From the NCBI RefSeq assembly GCF_000316685.1, contig NC_019680.1, positions 2,047,501 through 2,111,500 on the forward strand: a stretch of 64,000 bases of DNA. Reading direction: 5' to 3'. Made by a program: the position numbers and the translations under genes. Shown one piece after another: positions 46,690 to 56,336 of this stretch; position 1 is the stretch's first letter; every line of letters begins with the position of its first letter. The notes below the pieces were generated by a model that saw only the letters and a list, made by a program, of their open reading frames with translations, ran no database searches and was not told the DNA's origin. The DNA is from Synechococcus sp. PCC 6312. GTDB lineage: Bacteria; Cyanobacteriota; Cyanobacteriia; Thermosynechococcales; Thermosynechococcaceae.

Positions 46690-46718
46690 AGCGCGACGGA
46701 AAATCCCAGCCACTATTT

Positions 46719-47486
46719 TTAGAAATCACGCCGTGAAAAAATCCATGTAGCCAGGGAGAGTAACAACGCCGTATAGACCAGGCCATAAATTCCATTGACA
46801 ATTAACGGTTGAGAACCTGGCAAAATTCCATAGACTGCATCATTTTTCAGATCAAGGCGGGACAGATCTGGGACAACTAAATAGATCGTGTTAATTAAAG
46901 ATTTGACAAACCCATCTTCCATCCGTTGCTGTAATGTAATCAGGTTTTGGCTGAAATGGCCCATAAAATAGAGGGCTAGGGTCAATAATGTCCCAATCAA
47001 AGAACTAGTTAAGACCCCAAATAAAATTGCTGCGGCCGCCAAGAGGGCCAACTCTAAAATGATGTAAATTGCCGCAATGGTAATCGCCCCGGCTGGATAG
47101 CTAAAACCCTTAAAACTCATCAGGGCAAAGAAAATCACCGTCATCAAGGCCACTAACACCGCCAAAACCGCCGCCAGGCCCAGATGTTTGCCAATAATAA
47201 ACTCGGCTCGACTAATGGGTTTAGCCATCATCACGAGGGCGGTGCGTTGGTCAATTTCCCGATTGATCAGGCCACTCCCGACAAAAGCGGTCACCACCAG
47301 GCCAAAGAGACTAATCGCCCCTATCCCCACATCAAGGGTAATTTTATTTTCTGTACCCGCCGAGACTTCACTGAGTAACACCACGGCCAAGGTGAGGGCG
47401 ATGGCAAACAGGGCCGTGATGTAGAGCACCCGTTCCCGAAAGGTGGCCTGGAAAACATTACGCCCAAGAACCCAAATCCGATCCAT
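46719..47486 (-). CDS. ABC-2 type transporter permease
   Basis: A 255-residue permease with six membrane helices. The start is WVLGRNVFQATFRERVLY, and REIDQRTALVMMAKPISRAEFIIGKHLG is typical of ABC-2 permeases that act with a separate ATPase. No ATPase gene is adjacent, so its partner must be encoded elsewhere. Cargo unknown. Confidence 0.85.
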   Translation of the reverse strand: MDRIWVLGRNVFQATFRERVLYITALFAIALTLAVVLLSEVSAGTENKITLDVGIGAISLFGLVVTAFVGSGLINREIDQRTALVMMAKPISRAEFIIGKHLGLAAVLAVLVALMTVIFFALMSFKGFSYPAGAITIAAIYIILELALLAAAAILFGVLTSSLIGTLLTLALYFMGHFSQNLITLQQRMEDGFVKSLINTIYLVVPDLSRLDLKNDAVYGILPGSQPLIVNGIYGLVYTALLLSLATWIFSRRDF

Positions 47487-47619
47487 AGCTCTAACGCAAA
47501 GAATTATCTTTAGTGGTAATAATTGAGTTGGTTTTCGGTCTCGGAATGAATCTCTACCTTGACTTGCTCTGTATTTTACCCCGCTTGGGACAGGTAGCCT
47601 TCTTGGGGCCGCTAAAACC

Positions 47620-48492
47620 TTAGGCCTGGACTGACTCTTGAATTAGTTTTAGGCGACCTTGGACATAAACATCATCAGGAACGACCCCTAACCAGGCCTG
47701 GTAATGCTGAATGGCTGATTCAATCTCGCGCAACTCTTCCGCCAACCAGCCCAAATTGCGATGGTGGTAATGGTTTTCTGGCATGAGTTTGAGGGCATTA
47801 TTTAAGGACAAAACTGCCAGGGTGAGATGATTCAGCAAGTAGGACACCATCCCCAGCTTTTCCCAGAGATCGGCCCGTTGGGGTTGATTCATCAGGGCCC
47901 GCTCTAATTTTTGACCCGTTGTAATTAAGGTTTGGCGTTGGCGGTTACTCAGGCCCAGGCGTTGGCTAGCCAAGTCCCAATAGGGCTTTGGGTCAAGAGT
48001 CGGAGTTGGGGAGGGTATCGCAAAATTCTGTCTCATGGGAGGTCTCCTAGTTGGAAATTGACCGAGATGCAGTAGTTTTTCCAGGTGTGCCAGCAAAGTA
48101 TCGGGGGCAATGGGTTTACATAAAAAATCCTCAGCACCAACACCGCGGGCCCGAATCCGAAAAATGGGGTGATCCACAGCCGTCAGCATCAAAATGGGGA
48201 TCTCAGCCAGGGCGGGAGTCCGGTGAATTTGCCGACAAAGCTCATACCCATCTACCTCAGGCATGACGATATCTAACAAAATCAGTGCCGGGGGAGTGGC
48301 CAGGAGTTGGGCCTTGGCCTGGGTGGGACTCATAATTGGCAAGACTTTATACCCGGCGGCCGTGAGGGTTAGGGAAATCTGCCGCTGCACCGTCCTACTA
48401 TCGTCAATACAAGCAATTAAGGGAGCCGCAACTTGGTTTTGGGGAATGGGTTTAGCTATTAAGGAAGCAGGACTCATCGGTGGGTAATCCAT
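47620..48492 (-). CDS. Response regulator with C-terminal TPR-like repeats
   Basis: A 290-residue protein. Residues about 25-150 form a CheY-like receiver: acidic IDDSRTVQR, phosphoacceptor LILLDIVMPEVDGYE and LCKPI lysine. A Pro-rich linker is followed by about 110 residues of TPR-like helices (LWEKLGMVSYLLNHLT). There is no DNA-binding domain, so it resembles the PatA/PilG-type output of cyanobacterial chemotaxis or motility systems. No kinase is adjacent. Confidence 0.88.
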   Translation of the reverse strand: MDYPPMSPASLIAKPIPQNQVAAPLIACIDDSRTVQRQISLTLTAAGYKVLPIMSPTQAKAQLLATPPALILLDIVMPEVDGYELCRQIHRTPALAEIPILMLTAVDHPIFRIRARGVGAEDFLCKPIAPDTLLAHLEKLLHLGQFPTRRPPMRQNFAIPSPTPTLDPKPYWDLASQRLGLSNRQRQTLITTGQKLERALMNQPQRADLWEKLGMVSYLLNHLTLAVLSLNNALKLMPENHYHHRNLGWLAEELREIESAIQHYQAWLGVVPDDVYVQGRLKLIQESVQA

Positions 48493-48593
48493 CACATAGG
48501 ATTGATTCTCCCAGGCCTACCCGTAAGGAACAGTGATCAATCTATGCCCAGCCTGTGATCCTAGGCACGTTGGCCAGATAGTGACCATCCATC

Positions 48594-48633
48594 AAAAAAT
48601 CCCTGTCCCACTAAAAGCTGCGAGACAAGGGAT
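48594..48633 (-). terminator. Intrinsic terminator, minus strand
   Basis: Read on the minus strand, ATCCCTTGTC and GACAGGGAT pair with a single bulge and are followed by six T. It closes the transcript that runs from nfu towards the response regulator gene. Confidence 0.7.
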
Positions 48634-48760
48634 CAATAGGTTTCTGGAGGCGCGGCTGTAGTCTTTCCCAGATGGGTCTGGGTCTGTAGCCAGGCTCTGA
48701 AAAACGTTGAAAAAGCTGCTAACGGATTGAACCAAAGCCCTCGCTAGCCCGTCTAAAGCA
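48634..48760 (-). ncRNA. Structured leader or small RNA candidate upstream of terminator
   Basis: Between nfu and the terminator the minus strand has a perfect 6-bp hairpin (CCCAGA-CCCA-TCTGGG, at 48667-48682). It also has a 7-bp stem GCTAGCG/CGTTAGC (48718-48748, one G-U). With the terminator this makes three hairpins in about 160 nt. It may be a stand-alone sRNA or a long nfu 3' UTR. No known RNA family was recognised. Confidence 0.3.
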
Positions 48761-48792
48761 ATAGGTGTTTTTGAAATATCCGATGAATCTGC

Positions 48793-49035
48793 TTAGAAAA
48801 CCTGTTCAACCTCAGCAATTTCGGGGATGGACTCTTTTAATTTCCGCTCAATGCCCATTCGTAACGTCATGGTTGAACTCGGACAAGAGCCACAGGCCCC
48901 TTGCAACCGCAACCGGACAATGGGCCCTTCCACTTCAACCACCTCGACATTCCCGCCATCAGCCATGAGATACGGGCGGAGTTCATCCAAGACTTTTTCA
49001 ATGTTTTCGTGGGTGAGTTCTAACGTTGCAGCCAT
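48793..49035 (-). CDS. nfu: Nfu-type Fe-S scaffold protein
   Basis: An 80-residue protein equal to the C-terminal domain of NifU. The cluster-binding CGSC lies in [15 protein letters not shown], and [16 protein letters not shown] is the family opening. In cyanobacteria this short protein is the main [4Fe-4S]/[2Fe-2S] carrier for proteins such as photosystem I. It stands alone; no suf genes are adjacent. Confidence 0.95.
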   Translation of the reverse strand: MAATLELTHENIEKVLDELRPYLMADGGNVEVVEVEGPIVRLRLQGACGSCPSSTMTLRMGIERKLKESIPEIAEVEQVF

Positions 49036-49425
49036 AGATACCTCAAGGGGAGATGAATGAGTTTGTCTTTATCGCGTTGTTCAGAATAGCGTTGTACAGA
49101 CCGATGTGAGCAAGTCAAAATCTGAGGAATAGGGTCTGAAAATTCTCTGGCTTGCTCCTGTTGAGACTGATATGGGTAACGCTGTAGCTTTGCATCTGTC
49201 ACGTTCTAGTTTAACATTCAACTTTCGTCAGGAAAATTCAAGCTCTCAGGAATTCACCTCCCCAGGCCTGGGCCAGTCCCTGTTTGAGCCGTCTGACCCA
49301 AGGCAATGTTCGCAATTAAAAAAGGCAATGGTTAGCATTGGGATGGATCACAAGCGAACTGACAATGACAAGAGGCCCAAAGCATTCATTAATAGTGGGA
49401 TGTCGCCGTGGGGAGAATTTTGGCC
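49036..49425. other. Divergent spacer without a supported gene
   Basis: About 390 bp between nfu and the RND adaptor gene. It has one CCAGGCCTGG copy (49262-49271). One open frame there (49172 to 49429) has no SD and no recognisable protein. Confidence 0.4.
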
Positions 49426-50670
49426 ATGAACCGGATGACCGTTTTTACACAAGGGATATTATTAGTCGCTCTGGCCTGGGGGAGCGCGGGATGTCAGACT
49501 TCACTCTCTCCTAATGCGACGGCCAGGCCGGTTTCTTCTGAAATCCCTGTGGATTTGGCAGTGGCTAAACCTGGAACCTTAGGCAGCAGGGTGACATTTA
49601 CGGGGACAACACGCCCCAATCAGGATGTGGTCTTGCGGGCCCAGGTGGAGGGACAGGTGCTCAGCTTAGGGGTAGATGTGGGAGATCGGGTTGTCCGGGG
49701 ACAGATCTTAGCTCGCTTGGATGCCGCCCTGTTACGCGCCGCCGTCATTGAAGCCGAATCCGAATTAGCCGCCCGCCGCAGTGAGGTCGTCCAGGCCCAG
49801 GCCCAAGTTAATAATGCCCGAATTGCCGTTGAACAAGCCCGCCTTAATCTACAGCAATCCCAGTCCGATGCCGCCCGCTTAAAACAGTTGTTAGCCAGTG
49901 GAGCCATTGCAGCCCAGGCCGCCGAACAGGCCGAAACCACCGCCCGAACCCAACGCCAAGTCCTCGCCTCCACCCAGGCCCAAGTGCGGACAGCCCAAGA
50001 GGGGGTCGCTATTGCCCAAGGTCGTGTCCAAGCCCAAGCGGCCATCGTCAAACAAACCCAAGCCCGCCTCCAATATGCCCTGATTCGGTCGCCCCTCAAT
50101 GGGGTGGTTTTAGAGCGCTTGACGGAAACGGGGAATCTCGTGCAACCGGGGGGTGAGTTACTGCGCCTGGGCAATTTGAACCAATTAAAAGTTGTTGTCG
50201 AGCTATCGGAACGGGAAATTGCCGATCTTAGAGTGGGTCAACAAGCCATAATTACCCTTGATACCGCCCAAACCGAAAGATTAACGGGTCGAATTAGCCG
50301 CATTTCCCCAGCGGCCGATGCCATAGCCCGACTGGTTCCGGTTGAAATCCTCCTCAATAATCCCCAACAAAGGTTTGGTTCTGGCCTACTAGCGCGGGTC
50401 ACCTTTGCAGAAGAAATTCAAGAGCGAGTTGTTATTTCCCAAGCTGCCTTGGCGGGTGAAGAGGAGGGCAATGTCTCTGCCAAAGAAGGAAAAATTTATG
50501 TAGTTAAAAATAATCAGGTTGAGTTGCGCTCTGTGCAGTTGGGTAATCGTCGCAATGGGCAGGTAGAAATTGTCGCTGGCCTGGCACCAGGGGAACGCTA
50601 TGTGGTTCGGAGTGGGCGTCCCTTAAAATCTGGGGATACAGTCCGAGCCAGCGTCCTCTCAGAAAGTTAA
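49426..50670 (+). CDS. RND efflux periplasmic adaptor lipoprotein
   Basis: A 414-residue membrane fusion protein. The lipobox GSAGC ends the signal peptide. The lipoyl half-motifs VEGQVLSLGVDVGDRVVRGQ and SPLNGVVLERL flank a long coiled coil rich in Ala and Gln (about residues 100-215). A beta-barrel and a membrane-proximal domain follow (VEILLNNPQQRFGSGLLARV). It links an inner-membrane RND pump to TolC; the pump gene is not in the window. GTG 49408 is an alternative start. Confidence 0.92.
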   Translation: MNRMTVFTQGILLVALAWGSAGCQTSLSPNATARPVSSEIPVDLAVAKPGTLGSRVTFTGTTRPNQDVVLRAQVEGQVLSLGVDVGDRVVRGQILARLDAALLRAAVIEAESELAARRSEVVQAQAQVNNARIAVEQARLNLQQSQSDAARLKQLLASGAIAAQAAEQAETTARTQRQVLASTQAQVRTAQEGVAIAQGRVQAQAAIVKQTQARLQYALIRSPLNGVVLERLTETGNLVQPGGELLRLGNLNQLKVVVELSEREIADLRVGQQAIITLDTAQTERLTGRISRISPAADAIARLVPVEILLNNPQQRFGSGLLARVTFAEEIQERVVISQAALAGEEEGNVSAKEGKIYVVKNNQVELRSVQLGNRRNGQVEIVAGLAPGERYVVRSGRPLKSGDTVRASVLSES

Positions 50671-50678
50671 ATCCCAAT

Positions 50679-53339
50679 TCAAATGTCTGGAGTTGTAACG
50701 CCAGGCCCAGCACTGACAATCACCATCTGGTCGGGATGAATTAATTCCTGAAGAACCGCCTCCACATCCGCCATCATCACAGCCGCCAAATGGTTGGGAA
50801 AGTCCCGGATTTCGGTGATGGGTAAGCCAATAATTTCCTGAGCCAAAATTGAGCGGGCCAATTGATCTAGATTTGCTAAATCCACGGGATGGCTATTCAT
50901 GAGAGTCCGTTTGGCTGCCATGAGTTCGGCTTCCGTAATGCCAGTTTCTTGAAGTTGTTTTAAGAGGGTCAGGGTGGCCGTAATGGCCTGGGCTGTGTCT
51001 TCCGGGGCTGTTTGCATTTGAATCGCAAAGGGGCCAGGATATTGACCCGCGGCAAAGTAGCTATAAATCCCATAGGTCAGGCCGAGCCGATCGCGAATTT
51101 CCACCCCTAAACGACTGGCCAGGGTATCCCCGCCCAGGATGTGGTTGAGGAGCAGGGCGGCGTAAAAGCGCGCATCTCGGCGTTCAATGCCTTGATGACC
51201 GAGATAGGTAATGGCCTGGGATTTACCGGGTAAAACCGGATTTTGAAATGAATTCTGAGGGGGGAAGTGAACGGGGGGAACCTCTAAGGTTAAGGATTGG
51301 GGATGATTCTCCCAGGCCCCGAACAAACGCTCCATTTCATCCAGAACGTGATCCACTTCAAAATTACCCACCAAGGTAAGAATGGTATTTTCAGGGGTGT
51401 ATTGCTGATGGTAAAAGCGAATTAAATCCTCGCGAGTGATGGCCTGGAGATCCTCTAGGGTGGGAAAGGAATGGAGAGGGTGATTGGCGGGATAAACCCT
51501 TTGCTGGAAGACGCGCCGGGCAACGCGATTCGGATCATCCAAGTCCATTTGTAAATCGGTGATGGCTCGCTGGCGACTCCGGTTAAATTCTGCGTCTGGA
51601 AAGGTGGCATTTTGGAGAATATCTGCCAAGGTTGCTAATAGTAAAGGCAAATCCGGGGCCAGGGCATAACCATCCACATCCACTCCTTCCCGAAAGGCGG
51701 CTAGATCCAGGCCAGCCCCCCGTGATTCTAAAGTTTGGGCCAAGGTCAACGCCGATTTGGTTTTTGTCCCATTGGCTAGGTTTCCGGCCGTCAGACTCGC
51801 GACTCCGGGTCGAGTTTGCAGATCATAGACGGATCCAGCTTGGATATGGCCACTCAGGGTAATAGTGGGGGTGCTGGTATCCCGTAACAGTAAAACTCTC
51901 AGACCATTTTTGAGGGTGAATTTTTCCGGGAGAGCCAGGTGGGACTGGGGCGGCTCATGGGTGGTGGGCGGTAAAAATTGGGCCACTGTGGCCGGGTCAA
52001 CGGGAATCCCTGGGCTGAAGTTTTCACTGGTTTGCATGCCACTGGCTTGGGGCGGCGTGGCCGTGAGTTCGCTGGGAATAAACCGTCCCTCGATGGCGTT
52101 GTCTGGGCTGAGATAGGTTTGGGCCACCCGTTGAATGTCGGCGGCGGTGACTTGGGTGATCCGAGTGAGGAGTTTTTCACTGAAGTGGTAGTCTCCGGTC
52201 ACCACCTGATCGTAGGCTAACTGGCCGGCTTGGCTGTCAATGTCGCGATTGCGCAAAATAAAGTGGGCCTGGAGTTGGGTCTTGGCCTGGTCTAACGCCT
52301 CTTGGGAAACGAACTCGGTTTGGATTTGGCAAATCTCGGCCTGGAGGACAGCCAGAACTTCCTCTAGACTGGTTTCTAGGGTGGCGACTGCATCTAGCTC
52401 ATACCAGCCCCCGGCCTGTAATCCGGCGGCATAGGCACTGACAGAACTGACTAATCCCGTTTCGACCAGGGCTTGATAGAGGCGGGAACTGCGGCCGGCC
52501 GTTAAAATCGCATCCAAGACTTCAATTGCAGCAAAATCTGGGTGGTCACAAGGGGGTAAGGGATAGAGGATTTGCAACAGGGGTGCGCTACCCGGTTCAG
52601 AGAGAATGATCGGAGTGGTTGGGGCCAGGCCGGGGCGGGGTGTTCTCGGTTTATGGGGCAGGAGGGGAAAATCCGGTCGGGAGATTGGGGCAAAAATGTC
52701 TGTCACAAGTTGCAGCGTGGCCTGGGTTTCAATATCCCCAGTAATGACAAGCACGGCATTGTCAGGACGATAAAACTGGCGATAGTAGCTTTGAACGGCT
52801 TCTAAACTAAAGCTTTCCACATCCGCAACTGTTCCCCCCACCGGTAGCCCATAGGGATGATCGGGATAGAGGTAGTTCATTAAAGTCCGACTGAGGCGAT
52901 ATTCCGGGCTGTTTTCATAGCCTTGTAATTCCGAGATCACCACCCGTTTTTCACTGCTGAGATGGCTGGGGGAAAGATCCGTATTCACCATCCGATCCGC
53001 TTCCAAGATTAACAAGGGTTCGAGTTGGCTAGCCCGTACCGTGTGGAAATAGGCCGTCATGTCGTAGCTGGTAAAGGCGTTGGTTTGGCTGCCAATCGCA
53101 CTAAATAACTGCCCAAATTGAATCGGCCGGGCCTGGGTTCCCTTAAACATCAGGTGCTCGAGTTGGTGAGCAATTCCGTTTTGGCCTGGGGCTTCTTGGG
53201 CTGAACCCACCCGATACCACACCTGCAAACTCACCACCGGGGCCGTGGGAATTTCCTTAATTAACACCACCAGGCCATTGTCCAGTTCAGTCTTAATCAC
53301 ATTGACGGTCAGGGACACAGAAGTAAGGGTTGAGGACAT
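50679..53339 (-). CDS. M16-family zinc peptidase, two-domain
   Basis: An 886-residue pitrilysin-type protein made of two M16 halves. The N half has the inverted zinc motif HQLEH (GIAHQLEHLMFKG, about residue 55) and a downstream Glu. The C half (from about residue 455) lacks HxxEH, as usual for the non-catalytic half. Such peptidases degrade peptides or process precursors. No signal peptide seen. It is convergent with the RND adaptor gene, 9 bp apart. Confidence 0.93.
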   Translation of the reverse strand: MSSTLTSVSLTVNVIKTELDNGLVVLIKEIPTAPVVSLQVWYRVGSAQEAPGQNGIAHQLEHLMFKGTQARPIQFGQLFSAIGSQTNAFTSYDMTAYFHTVRASQLEPLLILEADRMVNTDLSPSHLSSEKRVVISELQGYENSPEYRLSRTLMNYLYPDHPYGLPVGGTVADVESFSLEAVQSYYRQFYRPDNAVLVITGDIETQATLQLVTDIFAPISRPDFPLLPHKPRTPRPGLAPTTPIILSEPGSAPLLQILYPLPPCDHPDFAAIEVLDAILTAGRSSRLYQALVETGLVSSVSAYAAGLQAGGWYELDAVATLETSLEEVLAVLQAEICQIQTEFVSQEALDQAKTQLQAHFILRNRDIDSQAGQLAYDQVVTGDYHFSEKLLTRITQVTAADIQRVAQTYLSPDNAIEGRFIPSELTATPPQASGMQTSENFSPGIPVDPATVAQFLPPTTHEPPQSHLALPEKFTLKNGLRVLLLRDTSTPTITLSGHIQAGSVYDLQTRPGVASLTAGNLANGTKTKSALTLAQTLESRGAGLDLAAFREGVDVDGYALAPDLPLLLATLADILQNATFPDAEFNRSRQRAITDLQMDLDDPNRVARRVFQQRVYPANHPLHSFPTLEDLQAITREDLIRFYHQQYTPENTILTLVGNFEVDHVLDEMERLFGAWENHPQSLTLEVPPVHFPPQNSFQNPVLPGKSQAITYLGHQGIERRDARFYAALLLNHILGGDTLASRLGVEIRDRLGLTYGIYSYFAAGQYPGPFAIQMQTAPEDTAQAITATLTLLKQLQETGITEAELMAAKRTLMNSHPVDLANLDQLARSILAQEIIGLPITEIRDFPNHLAAVMMADVEAVLQELIHPDQMVIVSAGPGVTTPDI

Positions 53340-53486
53340 AGGGACAAAAATAGGGGTTTATGTCTTTTGATTATCTCTGAAGTCTCTGCCTCTGGGGACT
53401 TAATGCCAAAAGACTGAAGTTTAGTGCCTGCTTTATGATTATTGGTAGCGACTCCGTTTATTAAAACATCATCCAGGCCAGTCTTT

Positions 53487-53969
53487 ATGACCCTCACCCC
53501 GACTAAAATTTCCCATAAGCTCTATGAACAGGATTTAGTGCTGTGGTATCAAGAGACGCTCACCCGACTCCAGCAGCGCGACTTTAACCAATTAGATATT
53601 GAGAACTTAATTGAGGAAATTGAAAGTTTGGCTAATCGAGAACGCCGGGAGCTAAGAAGTCGCCTTTTTGTTTTGCTTTGCCACTATCTGAAACGTCTTT
53701 ATGTTCCGTCTGAGCCAGATTACCGTGGTTGGGACGCTACAATTCGGAAACAGCAACGACAACTCCGGCAAATTCTGAAAGATTCGCCCAGCTTAAAAAA
53801 CTATGCCCACGAGCAATTTTCTGAAATTTGGCATGATGCCCTAGAAGAAGTCAACGCAGCTTATCCTAATGTGACCTTTCCCCAGGCCTGGAGCTTGACC
53901 CAAACCATTGATGAATTAGTTTCACCGGAATTACTCCTGAAGTTGGGCCCGCAAACGCCGCCAGAGTAA
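53487..53969 (+). CDS. DUF29 family protein
   Basis: A 160-residue protein. LYEQDLVLWYQETLTRLQQ, DIENLIEEIESLANRERREL and FVLLCHYLKRLYV are the hallmark blocks of DUF29. The family is widespread and often multi-copy in cyanobacteria, with no established function. ATG 53487 fits the family N terminus better than the upstream start. Confidence 0.9.
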   Translation: MTLTPTKISHKLYEQDLVLWYQETLTRLQQRDFNQLDIENLIEEIESLANRERRELRSRLFVLLCHYLKRLYVPSEPDYRGWDATIRKQQRQLRQILKDSPSLKNYAHEQFSEIWHDALEEVNAAYPNVTFPQAWSLTQTIDELVSPELLLKLGPQTPPE

Positions 53970-54101
53970 CATACTGCAATAAATATCACCGGAGCCGCTC
54001 AATGCTGCCCCTAAGTTGGCCTAAGACTTTTGCTGAATGGTTAAAAGAAACGTAATTTTCCCAGCCCCATTTCAGACCAGCTAGGGAGGACAGGGTTGTG
54101 C

Positions 54102-55271
54102 TCAATTCCCATGCAAAACTTCCCAGCGTTGGCGGGCTGCGGTGACGGCCTGTTGTTGATCTCGCCGGGTAATCCAACGATGATAGGTACGAGTATGAAT
54201 GCCCACGGAATGGCCCATCATCCGGGCGGAAACCGTATCGGGTAAACCCACATGAATTGTTCGCACGGCCCAAGCATGGCGTAGATCGTAGGGACTAAAG
54301 GGAATTTGATAACGCCGAAATTGTTGGGTGACCCGTTGTCCAATCCGTTGGAGTGTGGTTATCCTCAGGTCGGTATTCACTGGTGGTAAGTTGATGTTCT
54401 GTAAATTAAGCCTTTCCACCCACTCCGGCTGAAAGGGCCAAACCTGATGCCCCCCGGTTTTAGTGGAATCTAGGACTTCAAGCACGGCTTCTGGCTCCTG
54501 ATCCCGCAAGCTGCCATAGTCACAAAAAAAGACCTCATGATTGCGTAACCCATAGGTGGCGATGATGCCATAGACAAACCGCCAGGCCGGGTTGGGAATT
54601 TGCTCGTAGTAATGGAGGATTTCGGTATCACTGGGGAGGTGGCGGCGTTGGGTGCGGCTGGGGCTGTAGTGACCGGCAAAGTGGGTTAAGGGTTTGGGGA
54701 GTTTAAGCTCTAAAAATTGGCTCAAGGCTTGCATCGCGGTACAACAGGCCTGGCGGCTGCGAGAATTGGCGGGTGTGGCCTGGACAGTGGCGTAAATCAA
54801 TTCGGCCAGGGAAAGATTCGTCCGGTTTGCCGCTAAGATTTCGAGCTTACGGAAATAGGGGCGGTAGGCAGTTGACCAAGTGGAGCGTTGCCCAATTGTC
54901 GGCGGTTGGTTAAAAAAATGGGCCTGGAATGCTGAAATTTGATCTACCACAGTTGCCTCAGGCCCCAAATGCTGGATGGGTGAAAGATAGGGCTGCCAAT
55001 CAAACCGGGCTTGCATCACCAGGAGAGCAATTTCCATCGCTTTTTGTTCTGCTTGGTCTAGGCCTGGGGGGGTGGCTGGTAAACCCAAACTGAGGCGTTG
55101 CTGATGGGGGACAAGGCGGTGACTCTCTGGCTTTGGCGGAAAGATACCCCGAAGATTAAGTTTCTGGCCCCGCTGTTCAATTTGAACCCCCAACCGAGCC
55201 ACCTTTAAGCGGGCATTGGCCTGGTCTAGCTGGGTTGAAAATGAAATGTGCTTGCCAGTTTTAGCAGACAT
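54102..55271 (-). CDS. Tyrosine recombinase (phage-integrase family)
   Basis: A 389-residue site-specific recombinase. The catalytic set can be placed: R243 (YGLRNHEV), K271 (DSTKTGG), R331 (PYDLRHAW), H354 (MMGHSVG), and nucleophile Y363 (TRTYHRW). The usual His of the HxxR box is Tyr (YDLR). The N-terminal 240 residues are a SAM-like domain with an unusual long N-terminal part. No phage genes, att repeats or tRNA adjoin it, so a fixed chromosomal role or a lost element are both possible. Confidence 0.9.
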   Translation of the reverse strand: MSAKTGKHISFSTQLDQANARLKVARLGVQIEQRGQKLNLRGIFPPKPESHRLVPHQQRLSLGLPATPPGLDQAEQKAMEIALLVMQARFDWQPYLSPIQHLGPEATVVDQISAFQAHFFNQPPTIGQRSTWSTAYRPYFRKLEILAANRTNLSLAELIYATVQATPANSRSRQACCTAMQALSQFLELKLPKPLTHFAGHYSPSRTQRRHLPSDTEILHYYEQIPNPAWRFVYGIIATYGLRNHEVFFCDYGSLRDQEPEAVLEVLDSTKTGGHQVWPFQPEWVERLNLQNINLPPVNTDLRITTLQRIGQRVTQQFRRYQIPFSPYDLRHAWAVRTIHVGLPDTVSARMMGHSVGIHTRTYHRWITRRDQQQAVTAARQRWEVLHGN

Positions 55272-55313
55272 AATAGATAAAAGGCAGAAAAAATCTCTGG
55301 ATATTCCCTCAGC

Positions 55314-56336
55314 CTAAGTAGGTAATCCCAGTAATTCACCATCCCCAGGCATAACCGTACCCATGACATAATTTTTGAGACCTTGGGCCTGGAAAAACTC
55401 TTGGGTGATTAAGGCTTGCTCCCTCGGCACAATCAGGCAATACCCAATCCCCATATTAAAGGTCTCGTACATGGCCGCTGAACTGACTGATCCTTGAATC
55501 TGTAACCACTCAAACAATTTCGGCACCTCCCAGGCCCCCGGTTCAATGGCAATACTTTGGCCAGGGCTGAGACAGCGGGGTAAATTTTCCGGTAAGCCAC
55601 CCCCTGTAATATGCGCCATCCCATGAATGTCCAGGCCAGCGTTGAGGGCCGCTTGAACTGGAGCCACGTAGAGTTGGGTCGGGGTTAGAAAAATTTCCCC
55701 CAAGGACTGCTCACCCAGTGCGGGGATCTGTTCTGTCCAGGCCCAGCCCTTGCTTTCGATAATCCGCCGTACCAAACTAAAGCCATTACTATGTACGCCA
55801 CTACTGGCCAGGCCTATGACCACATCTCCAAGGTTGACCTTTACCATTAGCCGTTCTTTTTCAACAATCCCAACACAAAAGCCGGCCAGGTCATAGTCCC
55901 CTGGTTGATAAAATCCGGGCATTTCTGCCGTTTCCCCCCCCAACAGGGCACAGCCCACCGCCTGACAGGCACAGGCTATTCCCGCCACCACATCCACCAA
56001 GGCCTGGGGGTCAAGTTTCCCTGTTGCCAAATAGTCCAGAAAAAATAGAGGTTTAGCCCCACAAGTGAGGACATCGTTAACACACATCGCCACTAAATCA
56101 ATGCCAATGGTTTGATGCTGGCCAATGGCCTGGGCAATTTTGAGCTTGGTGCCGACCCCATCGGTTCCTGAGACTAAAACAGGCTGCTGATAGCCACTGG
56201 GCAACTCAAAATATCCAGCAAAGCCCCCCAGCCCTCCTAAAACCTCAGGTCGCAAGGTCTTGGCCACTAGGCCCCGAATCTGTTGGACAAAATCCCGCCC
56301 GGCCTGGACATCTACCCCTGCGTCCCGATAGTCCAT
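55314..56336 (-). CDS. purM: Phosphoribosylformylglycinamidine cyclo-ligase (AIR synthetase)
   Basis: PurM closes the imidazole ring in purine synthesis (FGAM to AIR). The 340-residue protein has [25 protein letters not shown] and the [17 protein letters not shown] block. Typical length. It stands alone here, 43 bp downstream of the recombinase gene start, in the same orientation. Confidence 0.97.
   Translation of the reverse strand: MDYRDAGVDVQAGRDFVQQIRGLVAKTLRPEVLGGLGGFAGYFELPSGYQQPVLVSGTDGVGTKLKIAQAIGQHQTIGIDLVAMCVNDVLTCGAKPLFFLDYLATGKLDPQALVDVVAGIACACQAVGCALLGGETAEMPGFYQPGDYDLAGFCVGIVEKERLMVKVNLGDVVIGLASSGVHSNGFSLVRRIIESKGWAWTEQIPALGEQSLGEIFLTPTQLYVAPVQAALNAGLDIHGMAHITGGGLPENLPRCLSPGQSIAIEPGAWEVPKLFEWLQIQGSVSSAAMYETFNMGIGYCLIVPREQALITQEFFQAQGLKNYVMGTVMPGDGELLGLPT

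Noticed and set aside
48715-48740. GGTTCAATCC on the minus strand resembling a tRNA or tmRNA T-loop
   Set aside because: No acceptor stem, D arm or other tRNA parts could be folded around it.
49172-49429. 85-codon plus-strand ORF
   Set aside because: It crosses the RND adaptor start region, has no SD, and its protein is unlike any family.
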